NCBI RefSeq assembly: GCF_007752935.1
Contig: NZ_CP036319.1
Coordinates: 4,692,501-4,756,500 of the forward strand
From: Crateriforma conspicua
GTDB taxonomy: Bacteria > Planctomycetota > Planctomycetia > Pirellulales > Pirellulaceae
Length of the DNA stretch: 64,000 nucleotides
Direction of reading: 5' to 3'
The notes under the pieces: model-generated
Databases searched by the model: none
The model's input: only the letters and a program-made list of their open reading frames with translations
What the model was told of the DNA's origin: nothing
Program-made: the position numbers and the translations under genes
Shown: in pieces, positions 9,597 through 18,988 of the stretch
Position numbering within the stretch: the first letter of the stretch is position 1
Layout of the letters: each line of letters begins with the position of its first letter

Positions 9597-10362
9597 ACGG
9601 CGGCGGAAACTGATCGCTTCGGTTGGCGCGAATCATGCTGCCGACCGATTGTGATTTCTGTTCCTGCTGTTCTTCGATCGAAACCGAATGCAGCTGAATT
9701 TTCCCGCTGCGTAGATAGCGAATCAGCAACGCCGCTCGCTTGTCGACATCGGGTTCGGCCAACAACTGAATCTTTTCGTCCACTTCGAACGGCATCGTGT
9801 AACTGATGATGTCCGTGATGGGGCCCAGAGTCATTTGCCCCGCCATCAGATCGTGCAAGTTCTTTTGCACGTTTGCACTTTGGGGGATGATCGACGCGAA
9901 GGCACGCAACAAATCGTCTTTCAACTCGTTGCGAAGCGCGACATTGGCGGGCGGGTAGTAATCGTCCATCACATCGACGGACGCCGTACGAAACGTGCGG
10001 CCGTTATCGATTTCATCGATCATGGTCGCTCGTTTCATTCCCACCAAAAGGATGTTGTGCCGATCGCCTTCCAATTCGGTGTGTGAAACGATCCGTCCGA
10101 TGCACAACGTGTCTTCGACCGCGGGCCCGACGACCGGCGGCTTTGCCGATTTCAAATCGATGCTTTGGCCGGACTTCACCGTTGCCATCGCGATCAAATG
10201 ATCCGATGCCAAGGCATCACGCAGCATGTCACAGTATCGCGGTTCGAAAATGTGAAGCGGCTGCATCGCGTGAGGGAACACGACCAATTCCGGCAGCGGG
10301 AACATGCGAACCCGCTGGTCGAAATCGTCCGGCAAATTCGTGATATCAGACCAGTCGTGCAT
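9583..10362 (-). CDS. Lon protease N-terminal (substrate-binding) domain protein
   Basis: A 259-residue stand-alone LON_substr_bdg protein without ATPase or protease domains. The N-terminal half shows the family layout: RVRMFPLPELVVFPHAMQPLHIFEPRY, then a block around CIGRIVSHTELEGDRHNILLVGM. The C-terminal 100 residues are helical and charged. Such proteins are common in bacteria and of uncertain role, probably binding proteins or peptides. It lies 49 bases after apt on the same strand and may share its transcript. Confidence 0.88.
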   Translation of the reverse strand: MHDWSDITNLPDDFDQRVRMFPLPELVVFPHAMQPLHIFEPRYCDMLRDALASDHLIAMATVKSGQSIDLKSAKPPVVGPAVEDTLCIGRIVSHTELEGDRHNILLVGMKRATMIDEIDNGRTFRTASVDVMDDYYPPANVALRNELKDDLLRAFASIIPQSANVQKNLHDLMAGQMTLGPITDIISYTMPFEVDEKIQLLAEPDVDKRAALLIRYLRSGKIQLHSVSIEEQQEQKSQSVGSMIRANRSDQFPPPFSMN

Positions 10363-10411
10363 CGAATTCGACTCGGCTTACTTTCGGCGACACACCGACG
10401 TCCGTCTTGAA

Positions 10412-10987
10412 CTAGACCGACGGACCCGGTTGGCGATTTTGGATACTCAGTTCGGCTTCCTCATCATCCTGTCCGTATGTCAAGACCGATTGGACTTGAT
10501 AGGGCGACAAACGTGCGGCGCCGCCCAGGACTTCCAGATGAATCAAGAAAGAGCATCCGACGATTTCGGCGTCGCACTTTTCCAACAAACGGCAACACGC
10601 TTCCATCGTGCCGCCGGTGGCCAATAGGTCATCGACCAGCAGCACCCGTTGGCCCTTTTTCACACCGTCGACGTGAATCTGCAGTTCATCGGTGCCATAT
10701 TCCAGTTCGTAGGCAAAGGAGTGCATGTCGAAAGGCAGTTTGCCGGGTTTCCGGATCGGCACGAAACCGGCGTTCAGCTTCATCGCCAACGGCGCGGCAA
10801 AGATGAAACCGCGAGCCTCAGCCGCCGCGATGACTTCCACGCCGGCGTCGACAAAGGGGACCGCCATCGCATCGACCGCCGCCGTCAGGGCTTCGGGATT
10901 CGCCAACATGGGCGTGATGTCTCGGAACAAGATGCCCGGTTTGGGGAAATCCGGAATGTCTCGGACGTATTGGCGAAGTGATTCCAT
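10412..10987 (-). CDS. apt: adenine phosphoribosyltransferase
   Basis: Salvages adenine to AMP with PRPP in the cytoplasm. The 191-residue protein carries the family signature near its N-terminus (RDIPDFPKPGILFRDITPML), the base-binding AAEARGFIF segment, and the PRPP loop VLLVDDLLATGGTMEAC (about residues 119-135). Length is typical (170-190) with a short C-terminal tail. The ATG start at 10987 is directly before the conserved LRQYVRDIPDFP block. The Lon-N gene follows on the same strand. Confidence 0.96.
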   Translation of the reverse strand: MESLRQYVRDIPDFPKPGILFRDITPMLANPEALTAAVDAMAVPFVDAGVEVIAAAEARGFIFAAPLAMKLNAGFVPIRKPGKLPFDMHSFAYELEYGTDELQIHVDGVKKGQRVLLVDDLLATGGTMEACCRLLEKCDAEIVGCSFLIHLEVLGGAARLSPYQVQSVLTYGQDDEEAELSIQNRQPGPSV

Positions 10988-11386
10988 GGATATTGATGCT
11001 TGTCAGGATCGATTCGGCGTTCGGTCCGTGGTGTATCGCAACGCAGATGTCGTAACACGACACCATCGTCAATCGACAAACGGGCGGACGCCGGCGGGAA
11101 TTTTGTTTCGGTCGCCTCTAGGATACCCGTAAGACCGCGAATCGTCTTGCCCGCGACGGCCGAACCCAGGGTGAAACTTGTGTGAGCCACCACCGCGGCC
11201 CGTCCGCCGCGAAACGTCGCCAATGGCCGCTTTCGCGATGTCCGTTGACACCCTGGGACGAATTTTTCTACTGTCACGCTACCGAGTTTCCGGCGGTCCA
11301 TCGATGGCAATGAAGCCGTAAAAACCGCTCGAACGATTCCGAGTCCCCGTCCCACGGAACCAGCCACAGTCGCGACCGCCCCAGCC
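10988..11386. other. intergenic region, apt / hydrolase
   Basis: About 400 bases between divergent genes. No domain-bearing frame was seen; a minus-strand open frame extends through it but its composition is unlike a protein. Presumably the two promoters. Confidence 0.45.
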
Positions 11387-13489
11387 ATGGAAGGTGATTT
11401 CCATCCGAATCGTGGACGCCCATGGTGTCGCTGGCGGACCGATCGGGATTGGCAAGTTCCGCATCGTCGGGCTTGGGCGTGTCGTCAGCGGTGGCCATTG
11501 ATCTGGCTGGCGGTTTTTCTGGCCGCTGGACCGGGTTGTTCGACGACCAAGTACCTAGTCGACCGCAACGTCCGTGACAATCCGCTTAGCCGCCCGCTGA
11601 ATTTGATGCGACTGAGCGGCCCGAAAGTTAGCGATCGGACTTGGAGCACGCTGCGACGATACGGGCTGGAAAGCAATTATCAGACAGACTGTCGAACCTG
11701 CCTTTCCAACATTCGCCGGCTAATCCACGAGACCCCCGATCCGGAATTGGTCTACGCGCTAAGCGAATTGGCGTACGTCGAAGGGAAGAAGTCGGAACGT
11801 GCCGGCGAAGTCAGCGATGCTTTGAATCACTACGGCATCGCGCTGACCAACAGCTATGACTATCTGTTTTCCGACGCCTATGTGAACACGCGGAACCCGT
11901 ATGATCCGCAGTTCCGATCGGTGTGCAATTTGTACAACGAATCGTTGGAAGACACCCTGCGGTTGCTTTGCCGCGAGAATCGATTCCAACCCGGTCAAAC
12001 CTACACCATTCGCACGCCGGAACGAGAATTCATCGTCCGCACGGAAATGCGGGGTGCTTGGAAACCGTCCGAATTCGAACGTTATGAATTCGTCAGCGAC
12101 TATGACATCCAAACCCTGCGGAACCGTCACACGACGTATGGGCTGGGTGTTCCGCTGATCGCCGTCCGGCGCGCGGGATCGGAAAGCGATCACCGCGAAG
12201 GCTATTACCCCGAAGGCCTCAGCTATGCGGTGACCGCGATGATGCGATGCCCGACGCCGCGAGAGGATCGAAAACCTGGCGAAACTCCGGTCTGCGTTTT
12301 GGAGTTCTTTGACCCACTGCAAGCCAATCAAATTCAATTGGCCAATCACTGGGTGCCGCTGGAAACCGACCTGACGACTCCGCTGGCATTCTTCCTGGAC
12401 AGCCCCGAATACCGCGAACGCGATCGCCCGACTTTGGGACTGGTCCGCCCCAACATGGTGGAAGAAAACCGCGGCATCTTCATGTTGGAACCCTACGACC
12501 CGAACCGTATCCCGGTGTTGATGGTCCACGGATTGTGGTCCAGCCCGATCACCTGGATGGACATGTTCAACGATCTACGCAGTTTCCCCGAGATCCGAGA
12601 ACGCTATCAGTTCTGGTTCTATCTGTATCCGTCCGGACAACCGTTCTGGCTAAGCGCGACTCAATTGCGCACCGACTTGGCTGAAATGCGGCAAACGTTC
12701 GACCCGATGGGCGATGATCGACCACTGGATGACATGGTCTTGGTGGGGCACAGCATGGGCGGGCTGCTGAGCCGGTTTCAAACGATCGAGAGCGAAGACA
12801 AATTCTGGAAAATCATCAGCGACCGTCCGCCGGAAGAACTGCAAGGTCCTGAAGATCAAAAGGCCAAGTTGGTCAGCGCGATGTTCTTTCACCCCAACCA
12901 ATCGGTCAGTCGGGTGATCACCATCGGCACGCCGCACCGCGGCAGCGACTTTGCCAACAGCATCACCAAATGGCTGGGCGAGACGTTCATTAAATTGCCC
13001 AACATGGCGATGTCCGTCGGACGCACCATGGTCGGCGCCAATCCGGGACTGTTTCGCAACAGCCACTTGTTGACCGAGGCAACAGCGATCGATTCACTGG
13101 CACCGGAGTCCCCGATTTTCGAAGTCATGTTGGCGGCCGACCGATCGCCGCAAACACGTTACCACAACATCATTGGAGTCTTGAAAGATCCGCCGTTGAT
13201 CGTGGGATCCAAACACAAAGGCGACGGCGTCGTGGAATACGCCAGTGCCACGATGAACGATGTTGAAAGTGAGTTGGTGGTGGATGCCGATCACGTTTCA
13301 TTGCACATGACCGGACAAGCCATTTTCGAAGTCCGCCGAATCTTATTGAAGCACCTGCAAGAATTTGATGCCAAGAACCGGGTTGCCCTACAAACCGAAA
13401 GTGGTCCAGGTTCAAACGCCGATCCCGCACACTTGGCAACGCCGATCCGCCAAGCCAGCGATATTTCCGCCGCAACGGCAACGCGGTGA
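11387..13489 (+). CDS. lipoprotein alpha/beta hydrolase (lipase/esterase-like)
   Basis: A large predicted membrane-anchored esterase of 700 residues as written. After a basic stretch comes a lipoprotein signal (WPLIWLAVFLAAGPGC, lipobox AGPGC near residue 50). Residues about 60-370 are family-specific with no known fold. Residues about 375-650 form an alpha/beta hydrolase: VLMVHGLWSSPITW (oxyanion region), LVGHSMGGLLSR (nucleophile elbow GHSMG), TIGTPHRGSDFAN, and late candidate acid/His (DADHVSLH). The start is uncertain; ATG 11387 leaves a long n-region. Substrate unknown. Confidence 0.85.
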   Translation: MEGDFHPNRGRPWCRWRTDRDWQVPHRRAWACRQRWPLIWLAVFLAAGPGCSTTKYLVDRNVRDNPLSRPLNLMRLSGPKVSDRTWSTLRRYGLESNYQTDCRTCLSNIRRLIHETPDPELVYALSELAYVEGKKSERAGEVSDALNHYGIALTNSYDYLFSDAYVNTRNPYDPQFRSVCNLYNESLEDTLRLLCRENRFQPGQTYTIRTPEREFIVRTEMRGAWKPSEFERYEFVSDYDIQTLRNRHTTYGLGVPLIAVRRAGSESDHREGYYPEGLSYAVTAMMRCPTPREDRKPGETPVCVLEFFDPLQANQIQLANHWVPLETDLTTPLAFFLDSPEYRERDRPTLGLVRPNMVEENRGIFMLEPYDPNRIPVLMVHGLWSSPITWMDMFNDLRSFPEIRERYQFWFYLYPSGQPFWLSATQLRTDLAEMRQTFDPMGDDRPLDDMVLVGHSMGGLLSRFQTIESEDKFWKIISDRPPEELQGPEDQKAKLVSAMFFHPNQSVSRVITIGTPHRGSDFANSITKWLGETFIKLPNMAMSVGRTMVGANPGLFRNSHLLTEATAIDSLAPESPIFEVMLAADRSPQTRYHNIIGVLKDPPLIVGSKHKGDGVVEYASATMNDVESELVVDADHVSLHMTGQAIFEVRRILLKHLQEFDAKNRVALQTESGPGSNADPAHLATPIRQASDISAATATR

Positions 13490-13557
13490 ACGTTGACACG
13501 TCGTCAATCCGGGCAGCCCGCCGAAAAACCTAACGCCGCGAGGCGTCCGGTTGAACG

Positions 13558-13989
13558 CTAGCGGATCGTTCCAAATCCTGCCAAAGGTCCGGCCGATTGG
13601 CTGATGCCAGCGGTCGGGGAAATCTTGCCGGCATGCGGCATCGCAGCCAGCCGATTGGTCGGTTCCGCACCACGACGCCCGGGCATCGACACGCGGCCGG
13701 AGACGATTTTGCCGTCGCGGCTGGTTTCGCATCGCAACTTTCCGGCGATGGATCGACGTGCCTTCGGATACGCATCGACGTCTTCGGCCCCCGACACGAC
13801 GTCCAACTTCCCACCATCGTCCGCTTGTCGCTGTTGGTCCTTTTCCGCCAACTCGCCGCGAACCACGCGGACATCTTTGGGGGCGTCGATGCCGATCCGA
13901 ACGCTGTTTCCTTTGACACGCACCAGCGTGATCGTGATGCCGTCGCCGATAACGATTTGTTCTTTGGCTTTGCGAGTCAAAACTAACAT
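13558..13989 (-). CDS. csrA: carbon storage regulator CsrA with long C-terminal extension
   Basis: RNA-binding post-transcriptional regulator. Residues 1-52 are a full CsrA core: MLVLTRKAKEQIVIGD, VRVKGNSVRIGI and APKDVRVVRGEL, including the leading strand and the VxRGE end used in RNA binding. Usual CsrA is 60-75 residues; this frame continues to 143, with a basic, Gly/Ala/Pro-rich tail lacking known motifs. The tail may be a real extension or the product of a lost stop codon. The gene is monocistronic with about 840 bases of non-coding DNA upstream. Confidence 0.9.
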   Translation of the reverse strand: MLVLTRKAKEQIVIGDGITITLVRVKGNSVRIGIDAPKDVRVVRGELAEKDQQRQADDGGKLDVVSGAEDVDAYPKARRSIAGKLRCETSRDGKIVSGRVSMPGRRGAEPTNRLAAMPHAGKISPTAGISQSAGPLAGFGTIR

Positions 13990-14831
13990 GGCAGTTTCCT
14001 TTGCCCTCGGGCGCTGTGAATGTTGAACAGATTCCTTCCCGACGTCGCTCGATCCGCGTCGGAACGGTGAAGCGGTAATGCAGACGGTGTGCCATTTTGC
14101 AGGCCGTCATCTCAATGAATCTTCGTAAACTCAACGCAGTTCTTGGTTTACAAATTTCCAAACAGTGTCCGGCCCGATTCGCGTTGCGAACCATGAGAGA
14201 AAAACTTACCTCCGCTTTGCAAAATCTTTCCCCTTCACCAATGCCAGCAGTTCCGGGTGCCTTTGCGAACCTCGCAAATCCCGGTGTTCGCTACTACGAT
14301 TCAGGCTCTGAACCTGTTTGGGCGAATTCGCAAAGGAGTTGCCACTTTCCTGTGATGGGAACGCCTCCGCAATCTTTAGCCCCAGCAAGACGAAGACTCC
14401 GCCTTGCTAGCAAACACTCCTATTGCCAGCAAACGTCTGGTGGTTCGGTCGTCGTTGATGCTGGTTTCCTCCCATTCTCGTGCTTTGCGAGCAATGTTGT
14501 GGACCGATGGGCAGCCTGATTGGCCACGATCCTGATGCAATGCCTTGGTGCACGATCGACGACCACCGGGAAATCCTGCCGATGTCGATGAGGGCTTGGA
14601 TTTTGAAAGGAAACCTGGACTGCCGGTTTCAACCGAATCGGCTCCAGAGATGTCCGACAAAACCGAGCGGGTCAACACAAGGCCCACTCGACACGCACCA
14701 TCCGCCCCCCGAGCAGACTCCCAACTGAAGTCGCGAAGAAATTCGATTCGTTGGCCACGTGGACAAAGGATCGAACATCCGGAATCAGGCTGGGAAATCG
14801 ATGGAGCGCAACTTGACGGACACGCCCGCGA
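13990..14831. other. gene-poor region upstream of csrA
   Basis: About 840 bases, more AT-rich than the flanks. Short open frames exist on both strands but none has a domain or codon pattern I trust. It contains short direct and inverted words such as TTGCGAACCTCGCAAA and two TGCTAGCAAAC/TGCCAGCAAAC-like copies near 14400-14440. It probably includes the csrA promoter and leader and marks the edge of the AT-rich cluster. Confidence 0.5.
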
Positions 14832-17059
14832 TCACCGTCCAATATCCTGAACACTGGTTGCAAACAAATCCTCAATCACGTCTTGGCGCAAACTGTAAAT
14901 CAGGAATCGTTCGTTTGTCACTTCAAGTTTGCTAATCTTCGAAACGAGATCGGGAGAAATAGACAGACTTTCCCATTCGGCGGAATTACGTAGAACGACG
15001 AGGTCGGTTCTTTGCTGTCGAAAAAATCTGATCGTTTCGGCGGTGCCCTCAAACCGGCGCTTCAAAGCAGGCATTGAATAGCACTGGCCAAGTTGCCGAT
15101 GTCGATCCGACCCGGCGAATGGATAGCTACGTTGCCCCGTCACCAATATCGACGGCCGATGAAGCCCCTTGCGTTGTTCAAGCATTTTCAATGCGGGCAA
15201 GGCATCCATTCCCAAAAACCTCCCATAAAATGTATCGAACCCCTGATGCCAGATCGCCGAACGCACACCAACCGCAACGCAGACCGCCACGATGCCCCCG
15301 GCTAGGACAAACCTTGGGCAGGTAACACGGCCTCTTCCCCGATGCCAGAAGAGAGACACCACTACAAAACCCAAAAAGTAAACGGTCGCGATCACCCATG
15401 TTGCGATCCCATATTTTTGAATCGCTGGGTCCTCTGGAAAAAGGTTCACCCCCATAGGGTTTACCTGCAATGGATCGACACTCGGGATCATTCTTCGTAA
15501 GAACTGCCACGCGGTAGCAATTGCTAGAATCAACAAGGCGAAAATTGATCGAATGGAATGGCATTGTAGTACTCCCATCCCTCGATCTCCGCGAATCTCC
15601 ATGCACCTTGCCGATCGAAAAACACCCTCAAATGCAACACTGACAACGATTAGCACAAGAGTCAGACAGATCAGCCCCAACCTGACCGTTACGTAACCAT
15701 GCGAAACAAAAACCATGTTCGTACCATTGCTGCCAATTGCAAACGGCGTCACCAAATACAACAGAACAGAACCGGCAGCGGCGACCAACAAAATGCAGTA
15801 AACCGATCGCATGTCACGCACGCCATTTGCATTCTCCCCAAATCCAACGACGCCCCCGATCGCTAGACGAGCCAGGGATGCGGGAAGGGCAACCAACGCG
15901 ACAACATGCACCGGTCCCGTCAGCCCCCAGATAGCTTGCGCAAGCAAAAACCACTTTTCGGTATTGCCGTGCCCCAATATGGTAGTCGCAAACAAACTCG
16001 CATCGTCCGTTCCCCGATCCTGCCCGATCAAAGACTGCGGGAAAAGCGGAAATCCCGTCACAACAAAATTACGAAGGTACCAACAACATGATGGAGCAAA
16101 AAACACCGCCACAAGTAACGCCCATTGCTTCCATGAAATGCGGTCAAGCCTGCGTGATACAACAATCCCGAAGACTCCCGCAAACGCGAACAGAACCGCA
16201 TAAGGCACCGCATAATATTTAACACCGGCCAATAGACCCAATGATGCAAAAGCCAAAACGAGATAGTTAGCACCGTCACCAGCAGTCAAATGTACGCAGA
16301 AAAAATGCAACGCCGCAATTGCAAGACCAACTGCTGCGATGTCGTTCTTACTATCGACAAGCTGGTGCCAAACGACATCATTGGCGACAACCGCGAAACA
16401 AACCAAGTGTCGGAACAAACCAGAAATATTCAACATTTTCAGCAAAGACAATGAACTGCATACTAACAGCGAAGCTCCAATCAAGTTCTCTATCGGTGCC
16501 AGAAAGTCTCCGCTAAACAGACCGACACACCACAAAATGAGCACTTCACTATTACCCGGAAAAAACCATTTCATGTTTCTGGGCGTATAGATACTGCCCT
16601 CTGAAATCCAGGCTTCGACCATGGGCAGGTGATAGGAAAGCGTGTCCCAGTTAGTCGGAAACTCGTTGACTCCTCGAACTAAAACCCATGAAACCGCCAA
16701 GCAGGCAATCGCAAGCCAAAGAAAATACGTCACTGAGATGAATTGCGACGGAGCTTGTATGCATGAGAGCCCAGTGGGACTGGCTCGCACCAGTGCAAGG
16801 TCGCCACGACCTGCAATAAAATGGTCCCCAAAAAGATCCAGGGATGGAGAATCCCCAGTGCTCCCAACACACAAGCATGGACGACAAGTGAATAAAACGA
16901 TACAACCAAAGCAACTTCGGTGCGCAACAAGATGTCACCGGCAGGGAACCACCGACCTGCAATTCGCAAGTGCGACTTGAACATCAGGACCGTGGTCATC
17001 AACCATGGAACAAAAACCGCTGCGTCAAAACAGGCGCATTGGATCGATGACTCACACAT
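14832..17059 (-). CDS. GT-C-like multi-pass membrane glycosyltransferase, apparent frameshift
   Basis: Predicted integral membrane protein of about 740 residues when two frames are joined. Frame A (17059 to about 16799) gives an N-terminal part with helices such as VALVVSFYSLVVHACVLGAL and WIFLGTILLQVVATL. Frame B (about 16799 to 14832) continues with ALVRASPTGLS, a helix at YFLWLAIACLAVSWVLV, and the NWDTLSYHLPMVEAWI block, a loop resembling the Asp-bearing first loop of GT-C dolichyl/undecaprenyl-sugar transferases. One missing base near 16797-16801 joins them. At least ten further helices follow. It is the last gene of the minus-strand cluster, 44 bases after the 17104-18069 gene. Substrate unknown. 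Confidence 0.7.
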
Positions 17060-17103
17060 TCGCTCAACACACCCGGCAACAAAATACAGCAGAATGACAT
17101 AAG

Positions 17104-18069
17104 CTACCTTGCGGCACGTCGTCTATCCAATGTCGCGTACACAATGACCGCCAAAAACAGCGCAAATGAAACGGCCGCAATCATCATCGAGTTCAGCCAA
17201 TGTCGTTTCTGAAAGGGTGTTACCAGTCCGTAAAACTCAGGCGTAAACTCTTCCGCCGGCACAGAAGAAGCAAAATCGCTCAACATGGCCGACGATGACC
17301 AATTGACCTTGCGGGCTCTTTCCGTCTGTTCAACAAATTCTGTCAATGAAGACACCAGAAGCCCCGATTCGTCATACTTAAGCGTGCGGACCTTTCGATA
17401 CCTCTCAGGTTTGCCCACGAAATCTGCCTCCAAATGCAAAATGCGGTAACCATGTTCAGGATCGACCGTTAAAGAAACTTTTGAGAACTTGGATGGCTCT
17501 TCTGAAAGATCATCAATTTTGCATGACCACCCATTTTCGTCATCCTCTGCAGGCCCCCATCCCACAAAGTCATACTGCTGAGAATTTTCGATCGCTCCCA
17601 AGGGAACTGCCCAAGCTATCCATGGAAGATCGAGAACCAAGTCAGAAACCCTCGCATGGATCGGCGTATCACCTTCTCCTTCAAGTTGCTCGACGGGGAT
17701 AAACCGCCGAATAAAAAGCTGACCATTTTCGTTCGCACCAATTTCGATTAATCCTTGATCATTCCGCATCTTCACGGAAGCAAAGTTTTTTCGGTCGATC
17801 GCATCTTGCAAAGATGCAAATTCTTCGATTTTGTAGTTTGAACCGTCAATGAATTCACGCCAATAGGTGGTATCACCCGACTTTGGATTTTGAGAATTGT
17901 GTCGCTTTACCTCAACAGTGACGATGGCTGAGCTTGACGGCCTCTCAGCCAATCGTTCTTGCCAAGACTCGAGCACTTCCGCAGGTACACCAGCGGTGTT
18001 CTTAGCGGCCAATGGAAGGACGTGCGACGCGAGTAGCGTACTCACGATAAGAATTCTTACGGCACCCAT
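17104..18069 (-). CDS. secreted protein with C-terminal membrane anchor, unknown
   Basis: A 321-residue protein I do not recognise with confidence. It has a signal peptide (ILIVSTLLASHVLPLAA, cleavage near residue 22), a beta-rich body with DPEHGYRILHLEADFVG and RTLKYDESGLLV that recall LolA-like lipoprotein-carrier folds often seen in planctomycetes, and a C-terminal transmembrane helix (about 292-314) followed by DRRRAAR. The predicted topology is periplasmic/exterior with a short cytoplasmic tail. It lies between the cysteine-rich peptide gene and the membrane glycosyltransferase gene. Confidence 0.75.
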   Translation of the reverse strand: MGAVRILIVSTLLASHVLPLAAKNTAGVPAEVLESWQERLAERPSSSAIVTVEVKRHNSQNPKSGDTTYWREFIDGSNYKIEEFASLQDAIDRKNFASVKMRNDQGLIEIGANENGQLFIRRFIPVEQLEGEGDTPIHARVSDLVLDLPWIAWAVPLGAIENSQQYDFVGWGPAEDDENGWSCKIDDLSEEPSKFSKVSLTVDPEHGYRILHLEADFVGKPERYRKVRTLKYDESGLLVSSLTEFVEQTERARKVNWSSSAMLSDFASSVPAEEFTPEFYGLVTPFQKRHWLNSMMIAAVSFALFLAVIVYATLDRRRAAR

Positions 18070-18217
18070 ATTTATACAACTTTCTCAGTAGCATCACGTC
18101 ATATCAAACAACCAATGCCCATGACCATCGAGGAAAGGCGGGGGGGCCTTGATTGTCACATACTTTGAGCTTCGGCCGGAGTCAAACGATCGGGCGACAG
18201 AACGATTGCTCAAAACC

Positions 18218-18260
18218 GAGATAAGATTCGCACGACAATGGCCGTGCGAATCCTCATCTC
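18218..18260 (-). terminator. hairpin after the cysteine-rich peptide gene
   Basis: A perfect 10-base stem (18225-18234 with 18243-18252, GATTCGCACG / CGTGCGAATC), extended by GAGAT/ATCTC, with an 8-base loop. On the minus strand it is followed by GGTTTTG. It lies between the peptide gene and the next gene downstream, so it may terminate or attenuate transcription and give excess peptide mRNA. Confidence 0.55.
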
Positions 18261-18295
18261 AAGTATAGACGTTTTCTTTGTTCGTCTGTTTTCGA

Positions 18296-18529
18296 CTAAC
18301 TGTCGCACTCGCAGTTCAATCCGTTCCTGTCTGGCTCGCATCCACAGTCATTGCTGCAAAAGTACCCCGTACAAGTTCCGATGCAATTTCCATTCTCGTC
18401 AGGGGTTGCGTCCGAGCAGGTTCCACCGCACCAACACGCCGCTTGAGCAAACGACGTCAGGGAAAGCGATAGCAACACTACCCCCAATGCAAACAAGATC
18501 GTGGGACGAACTTCACGAATCATCATCAT
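18296..18529 (-). CDS. small secreted cysteine-rich peptide
   Basis: A 77-residue protein with a clear signal peptide (TILFALGVVLLSLSLTSFAQA, cleavage after AQA near residue 30). The mature part, about 47 residues, has ten cysteines in pairs and triplets (CWCGGTC, CIGTCTGYFC, CGC, CEC) and many Asp, Asn and Gly. That suggests a disulfide-knotted or metal-binding extracellular peptide; no family is recognised. Three ATG codons in a row follow a good Shine-Dalgarno site (AGGAG); the last ATG is best spaced. It follows a DUF1573 gene by 33 bases and is followed by a hairpin. Confidence 0.75.
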   Translation of the reverse strand: MMMIREVRPTILFALGVVLLSLSLTSFAQAACWCGGTCSDATPDENGNCIGTCTGYFCSNDCGCEPDRNGLNCECDS

Positions 18530-18562
18530 TCTCCTGAAACAGAAACAACTTACTCAAACCGA

Positions 18563-18988
18563 TTACACATCGTCAACGAGACGAATGGCTAAGATTGGAG
18601 CGACATCCGAATATTCAGTATAAACCTGGATCGTCTCTGCGATTTCTCCTCTTCGAAGTGCGGCGGGATCGATTCTTAGATCCGCAAGATGAATCTTCAG
18701 TGTCATTTCTACACTACCTTTTGGCTCGATGGAAACCGGAATTGGTGAAATCTCCATGCAGCTACAAGGGAGAGCCACGCCAATGACATTGACTGGGTAA
18801 GACACGTTCGACTTGAGTTGAAACGTTGCTTCTTTGACTGCGCCTGGATCCGTCACATGAATGTCAATCACGTGGCTAGGCTCGACTGCAATCACATCTT
18901 TCGAACTTAAAGTCTTTGCTCCAATCATTCCAACAGAAACGGAAACCATTAAAAGGAACGTACGTAATAGCACACTCTTTAGTTGCAC
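18563..18988 (-). CDS. DUF1573-family exported protein
   Basis: A 141-residue protein with a signal peptide or anchor (VLLRTFLLMVSVSVGMIGA) and an immunoglobulin-like DUF1573 domain (about residues 35-140), including KSNVSYPVNVIGVALPCSCMEI where the CSC pair replaces the usual CGC of the family, and a late FTVYTEYSD-like strand (IQVYTEYSDVAPI). DUF1573 domains are common in planctomycetes and Bacteroidetes; their role is unknown. Its start overlaps the sulfotransferase stop by 10 bases, implying translational coupling. Confidence 0.82.
   Translation of the reverse strand: MQLKSVLLRTFLLMVSVSVGMIGAKTLSSKDVIAVEPSHVIDIHVTDPGAVKEATFQLKSNVSYPVNVIGVALPCSCMEISPIPVSIEPKGSVEMTLKIHLADLRIDPAALRRGEIAETIQVYTEYSDVAPILAIRLVDDV

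Noticed and set aside
14097-14519. Plus-strand 140-codon frame upstream of the AT-rich cluster
   Set aside because: No domain, no RBS, poor codon pattern.
16651-16962. Third-frame open stretch at the GT-C frameshift site
   Set aside because: Trp/Cys-rich with no membrane pattern; the other two frames join into a coherent protein.
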